From the NCBI GenBank assembly GCA_003354055.1, contig PIVQ01000154.1:1-12072 (forward strand): a DNA stretch of 12,072 nt, in the 5' to 3' direction. Each line of letters starts with the position of its first letter. Position 1 is the stretch's first letter. Positions 1-6,735 of this stretch are shown here, in pieces. Under the pieces are notes generated by a model. The model ran no database searches. It was not told the origin of the DNA and saw only the letters and a program-made list of their open reading frames with translations. The position numbers were made by a program, and so were the translations under genes. Source of the DNA: Desulfobacteraceae bacterium (GTDB lineage: Bacteria > Desulfobacterota > Desulfobacteria > Desulfobacterales > Desulfobacteraceae).

Positions 1-429
1 CTGTCTCACGATAAACTACCGGATTTTTCTTATTTTATGATGCCTGGCTGTTTTGCGGTTAGGTAAAGAAACGTAGGATTCTTGTTGGGATCTCAGGTGA
101 AATTACGAGCTTCTTTAGATATATAGAGCTGAAAATTTGAATTTGATGGAATCTTATCAAATCGTTTGATACCTTAAAGGCCGTATATCAAACCCAATTT
201 TCAAACAAAAAAATCCTGTGGACTATCCGGTAAGTCTCTCTTTTTTATAAATTTCTCCGAATACCGCATATGGTCTCGACAAACTTTCTATCCTCAAATT
301 TAATAATTAAATATATGGGAAAGATTAAAGCAAAATGAATCAATTCTCTGTTGATTTTTATTTGAGAATATTCTTACCCTAGTTCCAAACTAGGGCAATG
401 TTGCTTGCTGCAGGTTCGTCGGAACAAGT
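1..429. other. AT-rich non-coding stretch
   Basis: No convincing gene lies here. The first 66 bases are open in frame 1 and end in a TAA at 64-66, so the C-terminal end of a gene entering from the left is possible, but 21 codons are too few to judge. The rest is AT-rich with stops in all frames. The only clear structure is the short hairpin at 377-395, listed separately. A small stem GTTC-GTCG-GAAC follows at about 414-425, just before the GC-rich structured block. The sharp change in base composition near 430 suggests that the block downstream has a different origin or function. Confidence 0.6.
377..395. repeat. Perfect short hairpin, CCCTAGTT / AACTAGGG
   Basis: Eight perfectly paired bases (377-384 with 388-395) enclose a three-base loop, cca. 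The preceding CTTACCCTA (373-381) recurs exactly at 4116-4124 inside the palindromic repeat. The hairpin may therefore mark the left edge of an element related to that repeat, with the structured block between. There is no T-tract after it, so it is not an ordinary terminator. Confidence 0.5.
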
Positions 430-668
430 TTGTGTGCAAGCCCGGAGGACCAGGCAGGTGCAGGGGATGGGGTTGAGGCGGCGTACGGGATGCTAAGATT
501 TCATGGACTGAAATCTGCAGACCGCCGCTCCCCGGCGGTCAGGACGACTGATCGGGGTTTAGCCGATGCCCCTCCCCTGCGCCTGCCAGGTTGTTACCGG
601 AGCGCTATTCCTCTCCTGGCCCGGGTAAAGAAGCTGCCTGAATGCGGTACCCTAAAGGGCAGAAACTA
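430..668 (+). ncRNA. Candidate structured RNA, family not recognised
   Basis: This GC-rich segment folds by hand into a consistent branched structure. A closing stem pairs 441-445 with 621-625. A long helix pairs 450-472 with 569-590: about 21 pairs, one G-U, one bulged base and one mismatch. Inside it sit three hairpins: 491-519 (eight perfect pairs AGATTTCA/TGAAATCT plus a UGC/GCA extension), 520-540 (eight pairs, GACCGCCG/CGGCGGTC) and 551-567 (ATCGG/CCGAT). A further hairpin spans 597-619 and a weaker one 634-662. The open frame across 430-669 starts with TTG, has no ribosome binding site and gives a low-complexity product, so I do not call it coding. I see no motifs of RNase P RNA, tmRNA, SRP RNA or 6S RNA. 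It could be a mobile-element RNA, a trans-acting RNA or a degraded intron. Strand is uncertain because the stems read both ways. Confidence 0.5.
648..667 (+). repeat. Motif shared with the 4094-4220 repeat
   Basis: TACCCTAAAGGGCAGAAACT matches 4127-4146 at 19 of 20 bases; the one difference (A/G) falls in the loop of a possible CCC-NNAA-GGG mini-hairpin. It lies at the 3' edge of the structured block. The two copies diverge immediately after the final T, which makes this look like an element boundary or a conserved functional module rather than chance. Confidence 0.55.
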
Positions 669-914
669 AGATCGTCATAACCGGGATAAAGGAGTCACAA
701 AACCTGAATCACATCTGAGATTGGGTATGGATCAGAAGACGATTCATTATTATTTAAGGAAATGCCAGGATTGGCAAAATGGCCAAATAGAGTGTGTGTG
801 TCGATACCTGGCCTTCCCGTGGGGGAAAATTAATTCGATGGAATTGCATTTTCAACAAATTTAGTGAATATATATAGTATATCATTGCCCTTAATAGTTT
901 GCGAGGCCATAGGA

Positions 915-1649
915 ATGAGAGCGTTTCAGTTCATTCATAAACACCCCGTTATCCTTTTCCTCTTCATCATGTTTTGCTTTTCAACCGGTTCAAACTCCAC
1001 TGCAGATCCAGGTGATTATACTTCTGACCGCAAGAAAATGGTCATTTATCAAATCCGGGAACGGGGAATCACAGACCCGGATGTCTTACATTCAATGGCA
1101 TCCGTGCGTCGTCATGAATTTGTCGCCCCCGATTTGCGAGATAAAGCCTATAAAGACAGGCCCTTGCCCATCGGTTTCGGCCAGACCATTTCACAGCCGT
1201 ATATTGTTGCGCTCATGACCCAGCTTCTCAATCTGGATAAAGACGCCAGGGTTTTAGAAATCGGAACAGGTTCAGGATATCAGGCTGCTGTTCTGGCCCG
1301 GATCGTCAAGGATGTGTACACCATTGAAATCGTTTCGCCGCTTCATCACCAATCCCGGAAGATTTTAAACCGTCTTGGATATCAAAACATTCACACCTTG
1401 AATGCAGACGGCTATTTCGGATGGAAAGCACAGGCACCCTTTGATGCCATTATCGTGACATGTGCGTCTGATTTTATCCCTCCCCCCTTGATAAAACAGT
1501 TAAAAAAAGGCGGGCGTATGTGCATCCCGGTCGGACCGCCCTTTAAAGTTCAGCACTTAATCCTGGTGAAAAAAGAAGAAACAGGCGGGATTACCACACA
1601 AATTATTGCCTCTGTGCGATTTGTCCCCCTGACAAGAGCAGGGGAATAA
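915..1649 (+). CDS. pcm: Exported protein-L-isoaspartate O-methyltransferase
   Basis: The enzyme methylates L-isoaspartyl residues in aged proteins, using SAM, so that they can revert to aspartate. The 244-residue product has the family hallmarks: IGFGQTISQP around residues 86-95, SAM-binding motif I VLEIGTGSGYQAAVLA from 113, the acidic residue after YTIE near 138, PFDAIIVT near 175-182 and LKKGGRMCIPVG near 196-207. The ORF is open back to a GTG at 864, but I chose the ATG at 915. It follows a purine-rich AGGA and begins a typical signal peptide, MRAFQFIHKHP then a hydrophobic run to about residue 24. The cysteine in that run lacks a good lipobox. Most homologues (about 210 residues) are cytoplasmic, so the signal peptide is the unusual feature. 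One base separates its stop from the next ATG, implying cotranscription. TATAGT at 873-878 is a weak -10 candidate. Confidence 0.9.
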   Translation: MRAFQFIHKHPVILFLFIMFCFSTGSNSTADPGDYTSDRKKMVIYQIRERGITDPDVLHSMASVRRHEFVAPDLRDKAYKDRPLPIGFGQTISQPYIVALMTQLLNLDKDARVLEIGTGSGYQAAVLARIVKDVYTIEIVSPLHHQSRKILNRLGYQNIHTLNADGYFGWKAQAPFDAIIVTCASDFIPPPLIKQLKKGGRMCIPVGPPFKVQHLILVKKEETGGITTQIIASVRFVPLTRAGE

Positions 1650-1650
1650 A

Positions 1651-4062
1651 ATGAAATCACCTGGTTCCGCAATGGTGAATTTCTGTGTTTTTTTTACCTC
1701 TTTTTCGATTCTCAGCTATGAAATCATTTTTACGCGTATCTTTGCCTGGGCACAATGGCATAACTTTTCGCCCCTGATCATTACCATGGCGTTGTTGGGA
1801 TTTGGCGCCAGCGGGTCTGTTGTCAGTGTGATTCAAAAAAAAATAAAAGAAGACTTTTCCCGGTATTTTTTTTCAGGCCTGATATTGTTTCCCCTCTTTT
1901 TAACCCTTGGATTTATCCTCTCCACGCAATTGGTTTTTAATCCCTATGAAATGACCTTTAGTGCGGTGCAGATCCTCAGCATGTTTCTATATTTTTCTTT
2001 TATGGGAGTTTGTTTTTTTCTGGGTGCCTTGATCATTTGTATGGCATTTTTAAGGTACTCGGTTTCAAGGACCTATTTTTATAATCTTTCAGGATCAGGG
2101 GCCGGTACTCTTTTTGTGGTTGCAGCATCATTTTTGTGGCACCCCTTTCATATTATGATGGGCATTATCCTTATCGCAATGACGGCCCCTGTGATAATGG
2201 CGTTTTACAGTGGTGTTAAATATCTTTTAACCGCAGCCGTCACAACGGCGATAATTATCACACTGCTCGGGATCCTGATTTTCCTTCCTCAGTTTAAAAA
2301 GGTCTCTCAGTACAAGGCCATCTCAAGTGCCTTGAACCTGCCCGACGCTAAGATCGTTCATGAAGCTTACTCTCCTCTGGCTGTCGTCCAGGTGGTCCAG
2401 GCAAAAGGACTTCGTTCCATCCAGGGCTTAAGCCTGATTTCTCCCTTCCAGGTGCCTGTCCAGAAAGGGATTTTTTTTAACGCAGGGTCAATGAGCCCCA
2501 TAACCTCCTTTAGCGGTCGCAAAAACGATATACGACACCTTGAGCAGATGGCTCCCTATCTTCCCTTTTATGTGACAGATCAAGATAAGAGGGACCAGGT
2601 GCTGATTATCGGGTCAGGCGGCGGTGAATCTATATTAAAAGCCATTTTAAGCGGATTTAAACGAATTGATGCACTTGAAGTGGATGCAAACGTCATATCC
2701 CTTATGAAAAATCAATTCAGCGCGTATTCCGGACACATCTACACCCAAAAGAATGTGACCATACATAACCATGAGGCAAGAAGTTTTATAAAACAGACCC
2801 CCAATAAATATGACCTGATCGAGCTGTCTATGATTGATGATTACAATACCGCGGCATCAGGGGTTTATGCCTTAAACGAGAGCTATCTGTATACGATAGA
2901 ATCCATAAGGCAAATTCTTGACCGCTTAAATGAGACAGGGCTATTGTCCATCAGCAGATGGGTGGTCACCCCTGCAAGGGACAACCTTAAAATCTTTAAT
3001 ATAGTGATAAAAGCCTTACAACAAATGGGAATGGATGCTCCTCAAAATCACCTGATCGCCATCCGGTCGCTCCAGACCCTGACGCTCCTTGTTTCCAAGG
3101 CGCCCATCCAAAAGAAAATGATTCATAAGGCAAAAACCTTTGCCTCACAACGGCTTTTTGATCTGGTCTATTATCCGGACATCAGTGACAAACACATTAA
3201 CCGATTTATCAAACTTAAAACACCGATCTATCATGAGGCCATCCAAAAACTTCTGTCCAAAGATTCAAAAGACTTTCTTAATGCCTATGACTTTGATATT
3301 CGCGCTGCCACAGACAACAGGCCCTATTTCTATAATTTTTTCAAACCCAAAGTTTTAAGATATATTAAAACCTATGGCCCATCTCAGATCCCGGTTACTG
3401 AATGGGGGTATCTTATTCTCCTGATTATCCTGCTGCCTGTCCTGGCGTTAAGCTTTTTTTTTATTGTCCTTCCCCTGATGATAACGGGCCGAAAAGCAAC
3501 ACAGATGAAAACAACCATATTCTCTTATTTCTCATTTATTGCAGTGGGATACTTTTTTATTGAAATGCCAATGATACAGAAGATGATTCTTTTTTTAGGC
3601 CATCCGTCTTATTCCCTTTCTGTCACCATTGCAGGGCTTCTTATTTTTTCCGGTATCGGCAGCCTGTGTTCGGAAAGGCTTTTTCCTGAAAACAAACGCA
3701 TTCTTCTCTCAAGCATTTTTATTATTATTATTTCAGGGATTTATCTTGTATTTATAGACGATATCTTTTCCCTTTTAATCTCCTGGTCCATTGGACAAAA
3801 GATTGTTTTCGCCCTCACCATCATTGCCCCTTTAGGATTTTTTATGGGGATTCCCTTTCCCTGTGCCCTGACCTTTTTAAAAGAAAAGGATGAATTCTCT
3901 CTGGCCTGGGCATGGGCAATTAACGGTTTTTTCAGTGTTATCAGTATTCTTTTGGCAACCGTCTTTGCCATTATCTATGGATTTAGAGTCGTCATCATTA
4001 TTGCGATTCTCTGCTATGCAGTTGCGGGGGCCCTATCTTGGCAATTCACCAGGGAAAAATAA
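1651..4062 (+). CDS. Polytopic membrane protein with spermidine-synthase-like domain
   Basis: This 803-residue protein has about seven hydrophobic helices in residues 8-215, a soluble Rossmann-type domain around 230-575, and about seven more helices from 585 to the end. The soluble domain carries VLIIGSGGGES near residue 317, the acidic ribose-binding element LEVDANVI near 343, EARSFI near 373 and YDLIELSMIDD near 385. This is the pattern of the spermidine synthase/SAM-methyltransferase superfamily as fused to membrane domains. The stretch FIEMPMIQKMILFLGHPSYS in the second membrane half is typical of that group. A purine-rich AGGGGA precedes the ATG, and the start lies one base after the upstream stop. 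Positive residues (QKKIKEDFSR, RYSVSR, TGRKATQMK, SERLFPENKR) place the loops so that the soluble domain falls outside the cytoplasm. True substrate unknown; polyamine synthesis is not implied. Several T8-T9 runs occur in the gene. Confidence 0.8.
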   Translation: MKSPGSAMVNFCVFFTSFSILSYEIIFTRIFAWAQWHNFSPLIITMALLGFGASGSVVSVIQKKIKEDFSRYFFSGLILFPLFLTLGFILSTQLVFNPYEMTFSAVQILSMFLYFSFMGVCFFLGALIICMAFLRYSVSRTYFYNLSGSGAGTLFVVAASFLWHPFHIMMGIILIAMTAPVIMAFYSGVKYLLTAAVTTAIIITLLGILIFLPQFKKVSQYKAISSALNLPDAKIVHEAYSPLAVVQVVQAKGLRSIQGLSLISPFQVPVQKGIFFNAGSMSPITSFSGRKNDIRHLEQMAPYLPFYVTDQDKRDQVLIIGSGGGESILKAILSGFKRIDALEVDANVISLMKNQFSAYSGHIYTQKNVTIHNHEARSFIKQTPNKYDLIELSMIDDYNTAASGVYALNESYLYTIESIRQILDRLNETGLLSISRWVVTPARDNLKIFNIVIKALQQMGMDAPQNHLIAIRSLQTLTLLVSKAPIQKKMIHKAKTFASQRLFDLVYYPDISDKHINRFIKLKTPIYHEAIQKLLSKDSKDFLNAYDFDIRAATDNRPYFYNFFKPKVLRYIKTYGPSQIPVTEWGYLILLIILLPVLALSFFFIVLPLMITGRKATQMKTTIFSYFSFIAVGYFFIEMPMIQKMILFLGHPSYSLSVTIAGLLIFSGIGSLCSERLFPENKRILLSSIFIIIISGIYLVFIDDIFSLLISWSIGQKIVFALTIIAPLGFFMGIPFPCALTFLKEKDEFSLAWAWAINGFFSVISILLATVFAIIYGFRVVIIIAILCYAVAGALSWQFTREK

Positions 4063-4090
4063 AAAAGGGGCAAATCCTGATTGATTGCCC
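4061..4090 (-). terminator. Intrinsic terminator of the HDOD-family gene
   Basis: Read on the - strand, GGGCAA and TTGCCC (4085-4090 with 4068-4073) form a six-pair stem around an eleven-base loop. A C and six consecutive T follow (A-run at 4061-4066 on the + strand), then further T's beyond an A. This is a classic intrinsic terminator for transcripts leaving the gene that stops at 4221. The T-tract begins at the stop codon of the convergent membrane-protein gene, so the two transcripts overlap at their ends. Confidence 0.7.
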
Positions 4091-4093
4091 TGA

Positions 4094-4220
4094 CTAAGGA
4101 ATCGTTACAAAATAACTTACCCTAAATACCCTGAAGGGCAGAAACTTGTTTCCAAAACTCCTTAAAAGACAGGGGATTTTGGAAACAAAAGGTTAAGTAA
4201 TTTTGAAGCCGATCCTAAGG
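4094..4220 (+). repeat. 127-bp palindromic MITE-like repeat (copy A)
   Basis: The left end CTAAGGAATCGTTACAAAA (4094-4112) and the right end AAGTAATTTTGAAGCC... (4195-4220) both recur, inverted, at 9733-9781. The two ends are imperfect inverted repeats of each other; the inner parts CAAAATAACTTA (4108-4119) and TAAGTAATTTTG (4194-4205) match at 11 of 12 positions. Between them lies a twelve-pair hairpin, TTGTTTCCAAAA (4146-4157) with TTTTGGAAACAA (4177-4188), and a 20-base motif shared with 648-667. No protein is encoded. The element ends exactly at the stop codon of the - strand gene. A non-autonomous mobile repeat or a REP-like element is the best guess; no transposase is nearby. Confidence 0.65.
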
Positions 4221-6578
4221 TCAATGAATGAGGTAGAATCCCAGATTCTTTGCATAGGGCGGGGGATTGTAGAAATCCGCCTTAATATAATCACCCTCTA
4301 TTTTCCGGATGATAATCTGTCTTTTTATCACGGCTCTTTTCAGATCATCCAGAACAAATTGAATATCAAGAAAATCATTTATCTGAAGCATATAGTGTTT
4401 GGGGGTTGTGAATCCGATGGTGCTCCGGGAGATCTGTTTTACCCTTATTGATACGGATTGCCTTGTTTTTTCATGGATAAAATGCCCGCCAAGGGATACG
4501 GCTTTGCCCGGCTCTTTCTTTTTACCCTCCTCATCAGCTTCCTTCTCCTTTTCCACAAGGGGCTGAAGGTTCTTTTCAATGTCGGCAATGTGCTCCTCGT
4601 TCACAGGGTTTTTTGATTTGGCAAGGGTTTTGCCCACCAGGGGTGTCAACGTCCCGACTTCCTCGCTGCTCAACGTGTGATGCACAATGGAAACGGATAT
4701 TGCGGGCAGTTTTTTCTTGGAAACCGCCAGGGAAATCGCATCCTCTATCCGGTCTTTTGTCTTAGCCGATCCATCTGAATATGTGAGCGGCAAAAGCATG
4801 AGAAAGATATTTTCCCCATAGCGGAAGAGCGTATCATCCCGGCGTTTTAAGTTGTTCACAATCAGGATCAGGTTCCGCAGGGCGGCATCGTGGGTCTCCT
4901 GGCCTTTATCCCGAAGAAGGCTGTCAAGGTCTTCAACGGTGATGATCAACATGGAAAAAATACTGCCGTATTGAATTTTAAAACCGGTTTTATTGCTTAC
5001 CGCCCGCTCAAAGCTCCACCGGTTTTTAAGCCCGGTCAAGGAATCCTTTGTAGCCAGGTTTGTCAGGGCCTGGGTATAGTAGGATCTTTCAATGGCAATT
5101 GCAGCGTACTCGGCAATGGAGGCAAGCAGGTTCATGTCTTTTTTACTGAAGACACCCTTAATATTCCTGTTGATCAACTGAATGACACCAAAGGTTTTGT
5201 CATAGGTTTTTAGTGGGGTGCCGATGATGGACTGGGTTTGAAACCCGGTATGATTATCCACCCGCCTGCTGAACCGTTTGTCCTTTGAAACATCTTCAAC
5301 AATTATGGATTCTCCGGTTTCCATGATATGCCCGGCAATGCCTTCCCCCTTGGGCAGTTTTGCGCCCTGGAGCTTTTTTTTGTTTTCGCCCACCACAACG
5401 GAAAAGATCAGGTCGTCGGTTTTTGGGTCTTTGAGCAGTATGGACCAGTTACGGGGCTCAAAGATTCGGCCGATCTGGTACATGACAATATCAAGAACCT
5501 CTTTAACGCTCTTTGCCCTGGCAAGGGGCTTGCCGAATTCAGACTCAATATACAGGGACTCATCCGCTTCCAATGCCGTATTTTGAACCTGCATCATGGG
5601 GGGGGGCTGATAGTAATACTGGGTATTGACCTTGGAGAGTTTCAGGTTGGCCCAGAGTAAATTTTCTTTCAGCTGGCTGGCTGACGGAAATACAAACTGA
5701 TAAAAGGCGGAAATATTTTCAACTTCCCTGTTCATTGCCGTGATGCACTTGATGATATCGATCTGATCCAGGTAGATTGTTTTTGCAACTTCCGGTGCAA
5801 GGATGGGGGGGCGGATAAAGTCAAAGGAGCCAATGCCCTGGGTCCAGCATATAAAATCCGCCAATGAGACAATGGAAATCAGGGCCTTTTCCTCGGCTGA
5901 AAGGTCCTCATGGTCAAAGGGCTGATGATGGTATTTTACAGCAGCCGTAAGTTTTTCAGGCAGTTGCCAAAGAGAGCAGAAATAGGCGCCAATCTCATCA
6001 TGACCCAGGCCGATATGCTTCCGTTCGCTTTCAATTACAAGGTCGGTGGCGGTTGAAAGGGAACGGATAAATTCGCTGTAGCTCTCTTTTCCCTGGAGAT
6101 CGAGAAAAATTTTGCCCACATCATGGAGCAGCCCTGCGATATACGCCTCTTCAGGGTTGACCTGACCTGCTTCCTTGGCGATTTCCAGGCTCAGCACGGC
6201 AACGGCCAGGCTGTGGCGCCAGAATAGAAGTCGGTCAAATTGTTCGGCCCGGCCGTTTTTAAACATGTGCTTGAACATCGTCATGCTAATGGCCTGTTTT
6301 TTTACTTCATCCAGGCCCAGGAAAATTACGGCTTCAGATAGTGTGGTTATTTTTCTGCCAAGCCCGTACATGGCGGAATTGACAATTTTCAGAATCTGGG
6401 CGGAAAGACCGGGATCTGTTTCCATGATCTCTGAAAGATCTTTCAGAGAGGCTGTTTCATCACGGGATTTTTCAATCAGTTTGGTTGCTGCCTGGGGGAA
6501 ACTGGGTAATTGTTCGCGGTCCAGCCGCAGAACTTGCTTTATCTCCGATTCCGATGGAAGGTTTAGTCTGTTTGTCAT
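4221..6578 (-). CDS. HDOD-GAF-degenerate GGDEF-PilZ-like signalling protein
   Basis: This is a cytoplasmic regulator of 785 residues with no membrane segment. An HDOD domain spans about residues 15-290, beginning QLPSFPQAATKLIE and keeping an HD pair in LLHDVGK (150-156). A GAF domain lies at about 355-500 (GEGIAGHIMETGESIIVEDVS). A GGDEF-family domain lies at about 508-640, entered by the usual KDSLTGLKNR. Its signature is YGENI (587-591) instead of GGDEF, so cyclase activity is unlikely, but the RxxD inhibitory-site spacing survives (R579, D582). A lysine/glutamate-rich linker (about 670-692) leads to a PilZ-like fold (about 695-785) with SRSTIG in place of [DN]xSxxG and no clear RxxxR. It probably senses a small ligand and possibly c-di-GMP. 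AGGG lies directly before the ATG and AGGGGG further upstream. G-tracts of nine and seven (+ strand, 5598-5606 and 5805-5811) fall in the coding region. Confidence 0.88.
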   Translation of the reverse strand: MTNRLNLPSESEIKQVLRLDREQLPSFPQAATKLIEKSRDETASLKDLSEIMETDPGLSAQILKIVNSAMYGLGRKITTLSEAVIFLGLDEVKKQAISMTMFKHMFKNGRAEQFDRLLFWRHSLAVAVLSLEIAKEAGQVNPEEAYIAGLLHDVGKIFLDLQGKESYSEFIRSLSTATDLVIESERKHIGLGHDEIGAYFCSLWQLPEKLTAAVKYHHQPFDHEDLSAEEKALISIVSLADFICWTQGIGSFDFIRPPILAPEVAKTIYLDQIDIIKCITAMNREVENISAFYQFVFPSASQLKENLLWANLKLSKVNTQYYYQPPPMMQVQNTALEADESLYIESEFGKPLARAKSVKEVLDIVMYQIGRIFEPRNWSILLKDPKTDDLIFSVVVGENKKKLQGAKLPKGEGIAGHIMETGESIIVEDVSKDKRFSRRVDNHTGFQTQSIIGTPLKTYDKTFGVIQLINRNIKGVFSKKDMNLLASIAEYAAIAIERSYYTQALTNLATKDSLTGLKNRWSFERAVSNKTGFKIQYGSIFSMLIITVEDLDSLLRDKGQETHDAALRNLILIVNNLKRRDDTLFRYGENIFLMLLPLTYSDGSAKTKDRIEDAISLAVSKKKLPAISVSIVHHTLSSEEVGTLTPLVGKTLAKSKNPVNEEHIADIEKNLQPLVEKEKEADEEGKKKEPGKAVSLGGHFIHEKTRQSVSIRVKQISRSTIGFTTPKHYMLQINDFLDIQFVLDDLKRAVIKRQIIIRKIEGDYIKADFYNPPPYAKNLGFYLIH

Positions 6579-6661
6579 CCCTATTTAATACCCCCTAAAT
6601 ATTCATCAGTTTTCAAGATCTCATCATACTCTAATTTCAATGCCACGCACAATGGAATTGT

Positions 6662-6689
6662 TACCCGCTGGGATTTTCACCCGCTGGGT
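6662..6689. repeat. Short direct repeat ACCCGCTGGG
   Basis: ACCCGCTGGG occurs at 6662-6671 and again at 6680-6689, an 18-base period, in the spacer between the two - strand genes. It is followed by a run of C. The two units could be paired binding sites upstream of the HDOD gene, or a chance duplication. No -35/-10 pair is obvious beside it. Confidence 0.4.
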
Positions 6690-6735
6690 CCCCCGCATAC
6701 TTCACAGTAAACTATAGCAAACCTAAAATTGCAGA

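Noticed and set aside
1..25. Possible right end of an insertion sequence (CTGTCTCACGATAAAC)
   Set aside because: No matching inverted copy, target duplication or transposase is visible inside the window.
431..450. GTGTG as the 5' end of a group II intron
   Set aside because: No domain V-like hairpin or maturase gene was found downstream; five bases are not evidence.
430..669. 79-codon + strand open frame over the structured block
   Set aside because: It needs a TTG start without a ribosome binding site, its composition follows GC-rich inverted repeats, and it shows no domain-like pattern.
727..864. 45-codon + strand open frame beginning MDQKTIHYYLRKCQDW
   Set aside because: The start has no proper ribosome binding site (AAAGGAG at 688-694 is too far away) and I recognise nothing in the product. 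It remains possible but unsupported.
864..914. GTG at 864 as start of the isoaspartate methyltransferase
   Set aside because: It would add 17 residues before a normal signal-peptide N-region. The ATG at 915 gives a better-placed purine-rich site and a standard signal peptide.
6653..6663. GGAATTGTTAC resembling the repeat end GGAATCGTTAC
   Set aside because: The similarity stops after eleven bases and the rest of the repeat is absent, so chance is sufficient.
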